Shown here: positions 45,343-54,889 of the stretch, piece after piece
Position numbering within the stretch: position 1 is the first letter of the stretch
Layout: every line of letters starts with the position of its first letter
Source of the DNA: Oryzomonas sagensis
GTDB taxonomy: Bacteria; Desulfobacterota; Desulfuromonadia; Geobacterales; Pseudopelobacteraceae
Direction: 5' to 3'
Length of the DNA stretch: 64,000 bases
Assembly: GCF_008802355.1 (NCBI RefSeq)
Contig: NZ_VZRA01000001.1
Location: 318,980-382,979 of the forward strand
Notes under the pieces: generated by a model
What the model was told of the DNA's origin: nothing
The model's database searches: none
Seen by the model: the letters and a program-made list of their open reading frames with translations, nothing else
Made by a program: the position numbers and the translations under genes

Positions 45343-46008
45343 ATGAAAAAAATCGCCCCTTCGATCCTCTCGGCCGACTTCTCCCGTCTCGGCGATGAAA
45401 TCCGCGCCGTGGAAGCCGCCGGCGCCGATTACATCCATATCGACGTCATGGACGGTCACTTTGTCCCCAACATCACCATCGGCCCGTTGATCGTGGAGGC
45501 GGCCCGCCGGGTGACCAGCCTGCCGCTGGACGTGCACCTGATGATCGAAAACCCCGACCGCTACATCCCGGACTTTGCCGCCGCCGGCGCCGACATCATC
45601 GTGGTGCACGCCGAGGCGGTCCACCACCTGCACCGCACCGTGCAGTTGATCCGGTCCCTGGGCAAGAGGGCCGGTGTATCCCTCAACCCGGCGACACCCC
45701 TCAACGCCCTGGAGTTCGTGCTTGGCGACCTGGACCTGGTGTTGCTGATGACCGTCAACCCCGGCTTCGGCGGCCAGAGCTTCATCGAGGCGTGTCTGCC
45801 CAAGATTCAGGCCCTGCGCGCCATGCTCGACCGGCGCGGCGGCGAGGCGGAACTCGAGGTGGACGGCGGCGTCAAGACCGCCAATATCGCCCGCATCGCC
45901 CATGCCGGGGCGGATGTCTTCGTGGCAGGCAGCGCCGTGTTCGGCAGCCCGGACTACGCCGCCACCATCGCCGAGATGAAGCGCCTGGCCAGGGAGACGC
46001 TGCTCTGA
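45343..46008 (+). CDS. rpe: Ribulose-phosphate 3-epimerase
   Basis: The 221-residue TIM-barrel enzyme shows [52 protein letters not shown] and VDGGVKTAN. It interconverts ribulose-5-phosphate and xylulose-5-phosphate. ATG 45343 has GAGG 9 bases upstream and gives normal length. Confidence 0.95.
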   Translation: MKKIAPSILSADFSRLGDEIRAVEAAGADYIHIDVMDGHFVPNITIGPLIVEAARRVTSLPLDVHLMIENPDRYIPDFAAAGADIIVVHAEAVHHLHRTVQLIRSLGKRAGVSLNPATPLNALEFVLGDLDLVLLMTVNPGFGGQSFIEACLPKIQALRAMLDRRGGEAELEVDGGVKTANIARIAHAGADVFVAGSAVFGSPDYAATIAEMKRLARETLL

Positions 46009-46571
46009 ACCTGCCGGAGCGCGTTCGCGCAGCCCTGGCGGCTCGCAGCCGCAGGACCATGGAGGCGGGGCCGGTACCCGCCGCGGTGCTGCTGCCGCTC
46101 TTCCTGCGCAACAACGACTACCACCTGCTCTTCACCAAACGGACCGGCCATCTGTTGCACCACGGCGGGGAGATCTCCTTTCCCGGCGGCGCCCTCAACC
46201 CGGAGGAGGAGCCGGAGCAGGGCGCCCTGCGCGAGACCTGGGAGGAGGTCGGCATCCATCCCTCCCACGTGGAGATCCTGGGGGCCTTGGACGATTTTTA
46301 CTCCATCCACCACTATCTGGTTACCCCTCTCGTGGGGGTCATCCCGGGAGACTACCCCTACGCCGTCAATCCGGACGAGATCGACCGCCTCATCGAAGCG
46401 CCGATCGCCCATTTCCTCGACCCTACGGTCCTGCGCATGGAGCCGCGCCAGTGGCAGGGGGAGTCCCTCATGCTGCGCCACTACGACTTTCGCGGGGACG
46501 ACATCTGGGGCTTGACCGCGGCCATTCTGGCCCAGTTTTTAGAAATTGTGTTTGATGGTAAATTGGAGTAA
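46005..46571 (+). CDS. Nudix CoA pyrophosphatase-like protein
   Basis: The 188-residue protein has the Nudix box in [19 protein letters not shown] followed by EEVGI, matching GX5EX7REUXEEXGU. The upstream [11 protein letters not shown] block is typical of CoA/acyl-CoA pyrophosphatases of the NUDT7/8 kind. No ATG, GTG or TTG fits the N-terminus. A CTG at 46005 has GGAG 8 bases upstream and overlaps the rpe stop (CTGA), and I take it as start. ATG 46059 would give 170 residues, lose the first helix and has a poor ribosome site. Confidence 0.8.
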   Translation: MNLPERVRAALAARSRRTMEAGPVPAAVLLPLFLRNNDYHLLFTKRTGHLLHHGGEISFPGGALNPEEEPEQGALRETWEEVGIHPSHVEILGALDDFYSIHHYLVTPLVGVIPGDYPYAVNPDEIDRLIEAPIAHFLDPTVLRMEPRQWQGESLMLRHYDFRGDDIWGLTAAILAQFLEIVFDGKLE

Positions 46572-46581
46572 ATATACCCGC

Positions 46582-47508
46582 ATGTCCAACAGCGTTTTGA
46601 TCATAGACGATTCGGATACCGTTCGCGAACGGATCATCCACACGCTGGAGTCGTATGAGCTGTTCTCCCGCTACCACGAGGCGGACGACGGCCTGGAGGG
46701 CTTCAAGAAGCTGCTTTCCTCCCCGGTGGATGTCATTCTCTGCGACCTGGAGATGCCCCGCATCGACGGTTTCAAATTCCTGAATATGATCAAGGCGCGC
46801 CCCGACCTGCAGGATGTGCCGGTCATCATCCTGACCGGGATGAACGATCGGGAATTGAAGCTCAAGGGGCTCGAACAGGGGGCCAGCGACTACATCACCA
46901 AGCCCTTCGATCCCGAGGAGCTGGTGGCGCGGGTCAAGGTCCATCTCAAGATCAAGCACCTGCAGGACGACCTCAAACGGACCAACGAGCTCCTGCTGGA
47001 GTTGTCCAACACCGACCACCTGACCGGCCTCTTCAACCGGCGCTACCTGATGGAGGCCCTTGAGAAGGAGTTCCAGCGCAGTCTCCGCAAGGGGGGCAAC
47101 CTCTCCCTGATCATCCTCGACATCGACCATTTCAAAAAGGTCAACGACACCTACGGCCACCTGCAGGGCGATATCGTGCTGAACAAGGTGGCGCTCCAAC
47201 TCCAGAAAGAGCTCCGCAGCTACGACATCGCCGCCCGCTACGGCGGCGAGGAGTTCGTCGCCCTCCTGCCGGACGCCACGCTCAAGGAGGCCCTGTTCGT
47301 TGCCGAGCGGGTTCGCCAGGCGGTCCAAGGGACCAAGTTCAACGGGGCGCTCTCTTCCCTGGCGATCACCGTCAGCATGGGGATCGCCACGCTGCCGACC
47401 CCCGAAGGCGCAACGGTCGACAACTTCATCAAGATGGCCGACGACGCCCTCTACCGGGCCAAGGCCAACGGCAGAAACCGGGTGGAATACCTCACCAACA
47501 CCCTCTGA
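46582..47508 (+). CDS. Response regulator diguanylate cyclase
   Basis: The 308-residue protein has an N-terminal receiver (IIDDSD acidic pair, phospho-acceptor Asp in LCDLEMPRIDG, lysine in TKPFD). A short coiled linker follows, then a GGDEF domain with active motif GGEEF and an RSYD inhibitory site five residues before it. It should make c-di-GMP when phosphorylated. The cognate kinase is not next to it. ATG 46582 gives the standard receiver start. Confidence 0.92.
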   Translation: MSNSVLIIDDSDTVRERIIHTLESYELFSRYHEADDGLEGFKKLLSSPVDVILCDLEMPRIDGFKFLNMIKARPDLQDVPVIILTGMNDRELKLKGLEQGASDYITKPFDPEELVARVKVHLKIKHLQDDLKRTNELLLELSNTDHLTGLFNRRYLMEALEKEFQRSLRKGGNLSLIILDIDHFKKVNDTYGHLQGDIVLNKVALQLQKELRSYDIAARYGGEEFVALLPDATLKEALFVAERVRQAVQGTKFNGALSSLAITVSMGIATLPTPEGATVDNFIKMADDALYRAKANGRNRVEYLTNTL

Positions 47509-47608
47509 ACAGGTTTTATTCGTGTCCAGTGCGCTCAGGTCACCGGCATGGCACACCACTGCGGCACCCCGGGCAGTAAACCCTACACGATCAGAAGGAG
47601 AGCTGGAC

Positions 47609-47821
47609 ATGGAGCTGACCCTCGACGAACAACGGCTGATTGCCGAATACCGCAGATTGACCGCCACGGGCAGGGATGACCTGCTGGCCTACGCAGCGTC
47701 GTTGGCGCGCCAGGCCGGGACCGAAACGAGCGGCGCTAACGATACCGCGACGAATCAGTGCCGACTGAAGCGTGCCGAGCCACACCCGGAAGCGGAGAAA
47801 ACGCCCTTTTTTACCGAATAG
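47609..47821 (+). CDS. Small helical protein, function unknown
   Basis: The 70-residue protein has a helical N-terminal half (LDEQRLIAEYRRLTATGRDD, LLAYAASLARQ) and a disordered-looking tail. AGGAG lies 8 bases before the ATG. The helical part resembles small tails of HTH-type proteins, but I cannot assign a family. It lies 100 bases after the diguanylate cyclase gene. Confidence 0.55.
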   Translation: MELTLDEQRLIAEYRRLTATGRDDLLAYAASLARQAGTETSGANDTATNQCRLKRAEPHPEAEKTPFFTE

Positions 47822-48053
47822 CATCCGGGCGGCCGGACATACGCCAGCCGCAGGGCACAACCGGAATGCGGAAAAAGTATCCACTTTTTTGAACGACCCG
47901 CCGGATCTGTTGTAACCGAATGCCGATTTCTTCCGTCTTCCCTGCATTCCCTGCGGCGAAGGGGACTACCGCATGCAGCCATCACCCGTGGCGCAGCATC
48001 GGCAGCTCCAACAGCACCATCTGCCCCACCCCTTCTCGAAAAAAGGAGCATTC

Positions 48054-49502
48054 ATGAAAATAGCCCTCCGTGTACTCATTACCCTGGCCTTCACCCTGAC
48101 CGCCGTATTCCCTGCCGCGGCCGCCCCGTTCAAAAAACTGGACAAACCGCCGCTTTCGGAACGCTGGTTCGGGATCTATGTGGACAACGAGCGGGTCGGC
48201 TTCTATCGCCAGGCGATCTCCGAGGCCCCCGATGGCTACCGGATCGAGGGTGACGGCAGTGTGCGCATGAAGGTCATGGGCTTTTCCAAGGAATCGTCGA
48301 TGCGCGAGACCTATCTGGTGGGCAAAGGCCTCGCCCTGCGCTCCTTCGAGGTGGAGCAGGCCATCAACGGCAGCGCCTCGCGCATCTCCGGCAAGGTTGC
48401 GAGCAACATCATGCGCATCACCAGCGTGGCCAACGGCAAGAAAACGGAAAAACAGCTCAAATACAAAGGCGAGGTCTATCCCGGACCAGTGCTCAACCTC
48501 TACCCCCTGATGCGCGACCCCTCTCCCGGCAAATCCTTCACCACCCTGACCTTTGATCCCGAGGAGGTCAAGATCAAGGAGGTCAAGATCAGCGTCCTGG
48601 GGCAGGAGAAGACGCCCGACTCCCAGCCGGCCCTCAAGTTGCGCAACAACCTGTACCCCTTCGTCAACAACGACATCTGGGTGGACGACCAGGGGAACAC
48701 CCTTCGGGAATCGGTGCGGGACGGCCTGGTGATCACCAGGGCCGAGGAGCCCAAGCAGCTCGGTTCGTTTGTGGGAGGACTGGCCCTGGCCAAGAAGGAC
48801 CTGATCTATGATTTCAGCCTGGTGCGTGCCGAACCGCCCATCAGGGATTCCAAGAAGCTGACCGGCCTCAGTGTGGAAATCAGCGGCTGGAACGACAATC
48901 TGCCGCTCCGGCGGGATGGCGGCCAGACGGTCGAGAAGAGCGGCGAGGGCAGGATCGTCATCAAAACCGGGGGGGCCGTTCCGGAAACGGCGGCCCAGGG
49001 CAAACCGGCGACTCCCCAGGAGAGCTACCTGAAACCGGCGGAGAAGATCGAATCCGATGCGCCGGAGATCGCGGCCAAGGCCAAGGAACTTGCAACCGGC
49101 AAGAAGGAACCGCTGGAGATCGCCAGGACGCTGGCCTCATGGACCTCCGACTGGCTGCATGACACGGTGGAAGACGGGGGGGGCGCGCTTGCCAGCTTCA
49201 AATCCCGCAACGGCAACTGCCAGACCCATGCCCGTCTCTACACGGCCCTGGCCCGGGCGGCCGGCATCCCGACCCGTTTCGTGTCGGGGCTGGTCTACCT
49301 GGACGGCAAGGGCTTCCTCTACCACAGTTGGGCCGAGAGCCTGCTGAACGGGCGCTGGGTGGCCATCGATCCGACCTATGACCAAGTGCCGGCCGACCCG
49401 ACCCACCTGAAGCTCTTGGAAGGGCACCTGCCGGAGGATATGGCGCCGATCATCACCATCATCGGCAGGATTCACCTCAAGGTGCTGGAAGCCAAGTACT
49501 AA
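48054..49502 (+). CDS. Exported transglutaminase-like protein
   Basis: The 482-residue protein has a signal peptide (to AAAAP, about residue 24). A long N-terminal beta-rich region follows, then a C-terminal transglutaminase-like cysteine protease fold with Cys in NGNCQTHARLYTALARAAGI, His in LYHSWAE and Asp in AIDPTYDQ. AAGGAG lies 5 bases before the ATG. Substrate and role are unknown; such proteins often act on envelope peptides. Repeat copy 5 follows. Confidence 0.82.
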   Translation: MKIALRVLITLAFTLTAVFPAAAAPFKKLDKPPLSERWFGIYVDNERVGFYRQAISEAPDGYRIEGDGSVRMKVMGFSKESSMRETYLVGKGLALRSFEVEQAINGSASRISGKVASNIMRITSVANGKKTEKQLKYKGEVYPGPVLNLYPLMRDPSPGKSFTTLTFDPEEVKIKEVKISVLGQEKTPDSQPALKLRNNLYPFVNNDIWVDDQGNTLRESVRDGLVITRAEEPKQLGSFVGGLALAKKDLIYDFSLVRAEPPIRDSKKLTGLSVEISGWNDNLPLRRDGGQTVEKSGEGRIVIKTGGAVPETAAQGKPATPQESYLKPAEKIESDAPEIAAKAKELATGKKEPLEIARTLASWTSDWLHDTVEDGGGALASFKSRNGNCQTHARLYTALARAAGIPTRFVSGLVYLDGKGFLYHSWAESLLNGRWVAIDPTYDQVPADPTHLKLLEGHLPEDMAPIITIIGRIHLKVLEAKY

Positions 49503-49520
49503 GAGGTTGTTGATAACCCC

Positions 49521-49784
49521 AGGTTGTTCAAAAATAGTCAGATCGTCGCCTCCGCGAGACAAGCCCCGCGGAGGCCCTCACCCGGCCTTTGGCCACCCTC
49601 TCCCGGAGGGAGAGGGTAACGGTATCCCTTCTCCCTTTGGGAGAAGGACAGGATGAGGGGCGCTACGCCGCACAATTTCACTCGTGAAATTGGACCGCGA
49701 AGGCGCCCGAAGGGTGAGGCCAAAGGCCTCAGTCACAAGGCGGCTTTCGAGGATGAAGGCCTGATGGCTGTTTTTCAACAACCT
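49521..49784 (-). repeat. Palindromic element, copy 5, extended and with nested repeat
   Basis: This 264-bp copy has the family ends in reverse orientation and the extra module shared with copy 3. The GAGGCCTTTGGCCTC-type and TTTCACGAGTGAAA palindromes are inside. A nested repeat (about 49575-49660) with two CTCTCCC/CTTCTCCC hairpins and GGGTGAGGG splits its core. It ends one base from the ehrL stop. An extra partial end (aggttgttgat) sits at 49504-49514. Confidence 0.9.
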
Positions 49785-49785
49785 G

Positions 49786-51306
49786 CTAAAGGTCGAACCC
49801 GCAGTAGGAGAGATTGAAGCTCTTGTTGCAGATGGGGAAATCGGATATCTGCCCGCCACGCAACGCCATGGCCAGGCCGGACCAGTTGTGGAACGAGGGG
49901 TCCGTGACCTTGTAGCGCAGGAATTTTCCCGCCCCATCGGTGATGGCCACGTGGCAGACCTCGCCACGCCATCCCTCGACCAGCGCCACGGCCAGACGCC
50001 CCTTCCCCACCTGCCCGCAGGCCGACAGGCAGTCGCCCCCCGGCAGCGAACCGAGCCGGTCAAGGCAGAACTCCATCGAGACCTGGGACTCCTTCCAGCG
50101 CACCAGCGCCCGGGCCAGGACATCCCCCCCCGGTTCTACGCACACGGGCGGATGAAACGACCGGTAGAGGCCGAATGGGTGGTCGTGGCGCACGTCCCGC
50201 ACGATGCCGCAGGCCCGTACCGCCGGTCCGACCAACCCGAGGGCCAGGGCGTCGTCGCTGCCGACCCGACCGGTCTTTTCAAACCGCGCCATGACCGAGG
50301 GTGAGTCCCACAGCAACTCCACCGCCCCGCCGTAGTCCCGTCTCGCCTCCTCCAGACGTCGCGCCAGTTCGGCCGCCTGGCCCGGCTCGCAACCGAAGTA
50401 CGTACCGCCCGGCCGCACCAGCCCCCGCCCGAAGCGACTGCCGCACAACAGGGCGGTCATGTTGAGAAAATCCCCCCTGATCCTGCCGCAGAAGGACATG
50501 GTCGGCAGAAAGCCCACATCCCCGGCCAACGCCCCCAGGTCGCCGCAATGATTGGCCAGCCGTTCCAGTTCCAGGGCAACGGCCCGGATGGCCTCGGCCT
50601 GGGGAGGCGGCGCCATGCCGGCCAATCCTTCCCGGATCATGGCATAGGCCGTGGCATGGCCGATGGTAGTGTCGCCGGCAATGGTCTCCATCTGGGCCAT
50701 GGAGGCGGCCCGGGGGCCGTTGACCAGCGCCCGTTCGATGCCCCGGTGCTGATATCCCAGGGCGATCTCCAGGTGGAATACCGTCTCGCCGTGGCACTGG
50801 AAACGGAAATGCCCCGGTTCGATGATGCCGGCATGCACCGGACCCACGGCAACCTCGTGGACCTCCTCCCCGCCGATGCGGTAGAAGTCCCCCACGCCGG
50901 GCAGGATCGGCTCGTCCTTTCCCCGTCCCCAGGCATCCCGGGCCCGATCGAGCGACCGTTGGTAACGCACCGGCTTGAACCAGGGGTGGTCGTCCACCGG
51001 GATGCCGCACTGTTCGGCGATCTCCCGTTCGAACAGATGCGCTTCGGGGCAGACAGGGGTAATGCTGGGCAGGCGCCCTTCCACCCACGAGCGGAAGACG
51101 CCCAGGCGCCCCAGGCTCCCCGCCAGGATGCACCACAGGTCAACCCCCTCCCGTTCAGGCACGCCGAAGTAGGAGGCGATGCGCCATCCCATGCCGGTAA
51201 GATCCACGATCCCCTGGAGAAAGACCTCCAGCGCCGTCTCCGGCACATCCTTCACCAGGATGCTCTCGCCGTTTGCCAGGGTATTCAGCATGCTGTCGTC
51301 GCTCAT
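49786..51306 (-). CDS. ehrL: EhrL-like NiFe-hydrogenase-related large subunit (NuoC-NuoD fusion)
   Basis: The 506-residue protein joins a NuoC-like N-terminal part (about 1-170; FEREIAEQCGIP) to a NuoD/HyfG-like body (EPGHFRFQCHGETVFHLEI, GYQHRGIERAL). The two Cys pairs that bind NiFe are missing. Where CxxC should be it has ETIAGDTTIGH, and the C-terminal DPCxxC is DPSFHN. That loss defines the energy-converting hydrogenase-related (Ehr) complexes known from Geobacter and others. The small NuoB-like subunit is absent here. It probably is not a hydrogenase. Confidence 0.82.
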   Translation of the reverse strand: MSDDSMLNTLANGESILVKDVPETALEVFLQGIVDLTGMGWRIASYFGVPEREGVDLWCILAGSLGRLGVFRSWVEGRLPSITPVCPEAHLFEREIAEQCGIPVDDHPWFKPVRYQRSLDRARDAWGRGKDEPILPGVGDFYRIGGEEVHEVAVGPVHAGIIEPGHFRFQCHGETVFHLEIALGYQHRGIERALVNGPRAASMAQMETIAGDTTIGHATAYAMIREGLAGMAPPPQAEAIRAVALELERLANHCGDLGALAGDVGFLPTMSFCGRIRGDFLNMTALLCGSRFGRGLVRPGGTYFGCEPGQAAELARRLEEARRDYGGAVELLWDSPSVMARFEKTGRVGSDDALALGLVGPAVRACGIVRDVRHDHPFGLYRSFHPPVCVEPGGDVLARALVRWKESQVSMEFCLDRLGSLPGGDCLSACGQVGKGRLAVALVEGWRGEVCHVAITDGAGKFLRYKVTDPSFHNWSGLAMALRGGQISDFPICNKSFNLSYCGFDL

Positions 51307-52742
51307 CGGGCGACCTCCAGGAGCGCCGCGGCGGCGTTCACCAGCCGGTACAGCGGCTGCGGCAGCCAGACCCCCACCACGCCCAGGATCGTCAGCAGCG
51401 CCAGGGGCGGGCCGACCAGAAGGGGCGTATCACGGTATTTCGTCCGCTCCCGGTTCCTGGGAGGTTCGCCGAAGACCACCGGCAGCACGGTCATGGCCAT
51501 CCCCAGGAAGGCCACCATCAGCAGCACCGCCAGCAGCCATCCCACCAGCGGATACCCCTGGGTGAATGCGGCGACAAAGAAGGAGTATTCGCTGGAGAAG
51601 ATGAGGAAGGGGGGCGAACCGGTCATGGCGAGAAACCCGGCCAGGAACAGAGCGCCGCTCCACGGGGCGCGCCTGAGGGTTCCGCGGGCGCTGTCCCGGT
51701 TCTTGGAGGCAAAGGCCCGGTGAATGTTGCCGGCCGCCAGAAAGAGGACCCCCTTGGCCAGGCCGTTGCCGATCAGGTGCAGCATGGCGCCGTAGAGCGC
51801 CTTGCCCCCCAGCCCCAGCGCCACGGCGAACAGCCCCATGTGTTCGACGCTGGAATAGGCCAGCATGCGTTTGAAGTCGGTCTGGTGCACCAGAAAGGCG
51901 GCAGCCGTGAAGAGCGACAGGAGCCCGATCCCCAGCAGCGCGGCGCGGTAAAAATGCACATCCCCCGAGGACAGGCAGATCTGGTAGATGCGGATCAGCC
52001 CGATAAAGCCGCAGTTGGCCAGGCCTCCGGCCAGCATGGCCCCCACCAGCCCCGGCGCCTCGCCGTAGGCGTCCGGTTTCCAGGTGTGCAGCGGCGCCAG
52101 CCCCATCTTGGTCCCATACCCCACCAGCAGGAAGACAAAGGCCGCATCGAGCCATCCGGCCGGCAGGCGGGGCGCATACCCCTGGAGCGGTTCCAGCAGG
52201 AGCGACGGCGGGAGTCCGGCCACCACCGTGGAATAGGCCAGGAAGAAGATGCCCAGAAGCGCCAGGGCGATGCCGACCGAGCAGATCAGCATGTACTTCC
52301 AGGTCGCCTCGATGGAGCGGGCGTTGCGGTTGAAGTAGACCAGCGGGGCCATGGAGAGGGTGGTGGTCTCGATGGCCAGCCACAAAAGCCCCATGTGGTG
52401 GACCCCCGCCGCCAGGGACATGGCGGCGAGACAGACCTGCATCCCCATGCAGAGCACCCGGTTGTTCCGTTCCCGGCGGTAGTGCAGGTAACTGACCGAA
52501 TAGAAGGCGCAGGCCGCGAAGAGCGCCGACACCTCAAGCAGGAACAGCTTGCCTATGGCGTCCAGATCGATCCATTCGTTGCGGGACTGGAGCGGCGGGG
52601 CGGCGACGATGGCCACGACGAGGGCCAGGTGCAGGCAGGCCGTCACCGGCATCACCCAGGGGCGCTTCACGTTGGAGGGGATCAGCCAGGCGATCAGGGC
52701 TCCCGCCACCGGGATGAGGACCAGGAGGGTAAACAGCGCCAT
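51303..52742 (-). CDS. Antiporter-like membrane subunit (HyfF/EhrD-like)
   Basis: The 479-residue polytopic protein is a NuoN/HyfF-type antiporter-like subunit, with GYGTKMGLAPLHTWKPDAYG and YSSVEHMGLFAVALG in the usual places. It should couple the complex to ion movement. Its start overlaps the next-upstream gene by one base, and its stop overlaps ehrL (ATGA). Confidence 0.85.
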   Translation of the reverse strand: MALFTLLVLIPVAGALIAWLIPSNVKRPWVMPVTACLHLALVVAIVAAPPLQSRNEWIDLDAIGKLFLLEVSALFAACAFYSVSYLHYRRERNNRVLCMGMQVCLAAMSLAAGVHHMGLLWLAIETTTLSMAPLVYFNRNARSIEATWKYMLICSVGIALALLGIFFLAYSTVVAGLPPSLLLEPLQGYAPRLPAGWLDAAFVFLLVGYGTKMGLAPLHTWKPDAYGEAPGLVGAMLAGGLANCGFIGLIRIYQICLSSGDVHFYRAALLGIGLLSLFTAAAFLVHQTDFKRMLAYSSVEHMGLFAVALGLGGKALYGAMLHLIGNGLAKGVLFLAAGNIHRAFASKNRDSARGTLRRAPWSGALFLAGFLAMTGSPPFLIFSSEYSFFVAAFTQGYPLVGWLLAVLLMVAFLGMAMTVLPVVFGEPPRNRERTKYRDTPLLVGPPLALLTILGVVGVWLPQPLYRLVNAAAALLEVAR

Positions 52743-53386
52743 TACTCTTCCTCCCGCAGGGCGGTCATGCGGCTGGTGTCGATGGATGAGAATTCACGGC
52801 CGATCTGGTTGATGATGATCCCCATGACGAAGATGCCGGCGATCAGGTCCAGGAGCGCCCCCGCCTCCACCATCAGCGGCATGGCTTCCGTCAGGAGCAG
52901 GCCGAAGATGAAGATGCCGTTCTCCAGCATCAGGTAGCCGATGACCTGGTTGATGGCCTTGCGGCGGCTGGCAAGGGCGATGAACCCGGCCAGAATGGTG
53001 GCCAACGCCGCCGGCACGGTCAACAGCTCCTGGTGGTGGGGGGCCAATGGGAGCCGTGCGGCGAAGACGAACGCCATCACGGTGGCCACGGCGCCGGCGA
53101 TGACATTGCCGGCATAACCGAGAAACGGCGGCAGGTCCTCGCTGAATTCGATCTTGCTGAGGGCGCCGAAGAGCAGCCAGGGGATGCAGACCCCCTTTGC
53201 CAGCACCACAAACAGAGTGATCAACAGGATATGCCCCTGCACCGGGTGGATCAGGAGCGGCATCATCCCCAGGACGACCCCCTGGACGGCAATGGCGCGG
53301 ATGGCGACACGGGCCCGGTGGGTCCCCAGGATGAGGATGTTGATCAGCAGCACCAGCACGAGCAATTGGTCGGCAAAGGAACTCAT
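52742..53386 (-). CDS. HyfE-like membrane subunit
   Basis: The 214-residue protein has about six membrane segments and the NuoK-like block NQVIGYLMLENGIFIFG with a buried Glu. This is the HyfE subunit of hydrogenase-4-type complexes. It overlaps the HyfF-like gene by one base. Confidence 0.85.
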   Translation of the reverse strand: MSSFADQLLVLVLLINILILGTHRARVAIRAIAVQGVVLGMMPLLIHPVQGHILLITLFVVLAKGVCIPWLLFGALSKIEFSEDLPPFLGYAGNVIAGAVATVMAFVFAARLPLAPHHQELLTVPAALATILAGFIALASRRKAINQVIGYLMLENGIFIFGLLLTEAMPLMVEAGALLDLIAGIFVMGIIINQIGREFSSIDTSRMTALREEE

Positions 53387-53390
53387 AACC

Positions 53391-54299
53391 TCACCTTACT
53401 ACCAGGACCATGGCAAAAGCCGCCATGACGCAGGCCGCCAGGAGCATCTGGGGCACGCGGGTCAGCCGGAGGCGGGCCATGCAGGATTCCACCACGCCGA
53501 TGACAACCGCCAGAAGGATCATGGAGATCACGAAAACAAGCCAGTCCAGATACGGATCGGCATCCCGCAACGGCAGGGCCACATGGAGAAAAAGGGCGGA
53601 AAGGATCGAGAGCTTGAGCGCCGCGCCGTAGGTGATCATGCCGAAGGCGGGGCCGCTGTGGTCCAGCACCAGCACCTCGTGGATCATGGTCAGTTCCAGG
53701 TGGGTGGTCGGGTCGTCGAAGGGGATGCGGCAGTTCTCGGCCAGGAGGACCATGAACAGGCCCGCCACCAAGAGGATCAGTGAGGCGCCGGAGGCCAGCC
53801 AGAGGGTGGTGGAGCTGTGGGTCAGGATGCCGGCCAGGGAGAGCGAGCCGGAGAGGCGCGACAGCACGAGGAGGGTGATCAGCAGCACCGGCTCGGCCAG
53901 GCAGGAGAAGGTCACCTCGCGGGCGGCGCCCATCCCCTCGAAGCTGGAACCGGTGTCCAGGGCCGCGGCCGTGGTGAAGAAACGCCCCAGGGCCAGCAGG
54001 TACACGAACAGGAGCATGTCGCCGTTGAACGAGAGGGGGGGAGCGTGGTTGCCTAAGGGGATAAACAGGGCGGCGGCCAGGGTTGCGGCCAGGGTCACTA
54101 GCGGGCCGGCCCGGAACACCCAGGTGGTGGTGCGGCTGAAGACCGTGCCCTTGCGCAGCAGGCGGTAGAGGTCGTAATAGGGTTGGAGCAGCGGCGCACC
54201 GGTACGGCCCGCAAAGGCGGCCTTGGTGCGGTTGATCACCCCCGGCAGCAGGGGGGGGATGAGGATGATCAGTACGAGATGGATCAGGAGATCAATCAC
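53391..54299 (-). CDS. NuoH/HyfC-like membrane subunit
   Basis: The 302-residue membrane protein matches HyfC/EhrB, the NuoH homolog. It shows GAPLLQPYYDLYRLLRKG, AENCRIPFDDPTTHLELTM and EVLVLDHSGP. The GTG start at 54299 has GGAGGA about 10 bases upstream. It is the first of four complex genes. The HyfB-like subunit usually found next to it is missing, as the nuclease gene lies directly upstream. Confidence 0.85.
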   Translation of the reverse strand: MIDLLIHLVLIILIPPLLPGVINRTKAAFAGRTGAPLLQPYYDLYRLLRKGTVFSRTTTWVFRAGPLVTLAATLAAALFIPLGNHAPPLSFNGDMLLFVYLLALGRFFTTAAALDTGSSFEGMGAAREVTFSCLAEPVLLITLLVLSRLSGSLSLAGILTHSSTTLWLASGASLILLVAGLFMVLLAENCRIPFDDPTTHLELTMIHEVLVLDHSGPAFGMITYGAALKLSILSALFLHVALPLRDADPYLDWLVFVISMILLAVVIGVVESCMARLRLTRVPQMLLAACVMAAFAMVLVVR

Positions 54300-54356
54300 C
54301 CGAATGTGTTCCTCCCGTTGCGATGCTGGTGCCCTGTGCGGCCGGTATTCAGGGTG

Positions 54357-54884
54357 CTAACGGCGGCCGCGGCGCCTGCCGCTCCCCTCCCGGGCATGGC
54401 GGAACTCCCAGGGCGGTTGCGGGTTGGCGTCCCGCCAGAGCCCTTTATGCCGGGCACGGGCCAACTCCTCCACGCCGATATACTCCGAGGCGTACGGCCC
54501 CTGCAGATACTGGCGGTAGGCCCAGGCCATACCTTCAGCCACCATGTCCCGGTTGATGTCACGGCCGCCGTAGCGGATGACCGCCACCGTGCGGCGGTAC
54601 TGGTCCACATCCATGACCTCCACGGAAACCTGGCGTCCCATGATCTTGTACATCAGGGTCCGCCGGGAGATCTCCCCGAAGGGTTGCCCGGGGCTGTCCG
54701 GCTTGGTGGTTTCAGGGGCATCGATGCCGTACAGGCGCACCTTGAGCCGGCTATCCTCCCGCGTGGCCAGCAACACCGTATCGCCATCGTAGACCGCCCG
54801 CACCATCCCGTCGATGATGCGGCCCGCATGGGCATCGGCACCCACCGACAGAAACAGCGCAAGGACGGTGAAAAACCGTTTCAT
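54357..54884 (-). CDS. Exported thermonuclease-family (SNase-like) protein
   Basis: The 175-residue protein has a signal peptide (cut near residue 19, ADAHA) and the SNase fold. YDGDTVLL and RLYGIDAPET carry the Ca-binding Asp and catalytic Arg, and AYRQYL with GLWRD closes the domain. It ends in a basic tail (GRRRGRR). ATG 54884 follows the U32 gene by 5 bases, so they are likely cotranscribed. The substrate is DNA or RNA outside the cytoplasm. Confidence 0.85.
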   Translation of the reverse strand: MKRFFTVLALFLSVGADAHAGRIIDGMVRAVYDGDTVLLATREDSRLKVRLYGIDAPETTKPDSPGQPFGEISRRTLMYKIMGRQVSVEVMDVDQYRRTVAVIRYGGRDINRDMVAEGMAWAYRQYLQGPYASEYIGVEELARARHKGLWRDANPQPPWEFRHAREGSGRRRGRR

Positions 54885-54889
54885 CGAAA

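Noticed and set aside
49786-54299. Calling the cluster a hydrogenase-4 or formate hydrogenlyase
   Set aside because: The large subunit lacks both NiFe-binding cysteine pairs and no small subunit or maturation gene is present.
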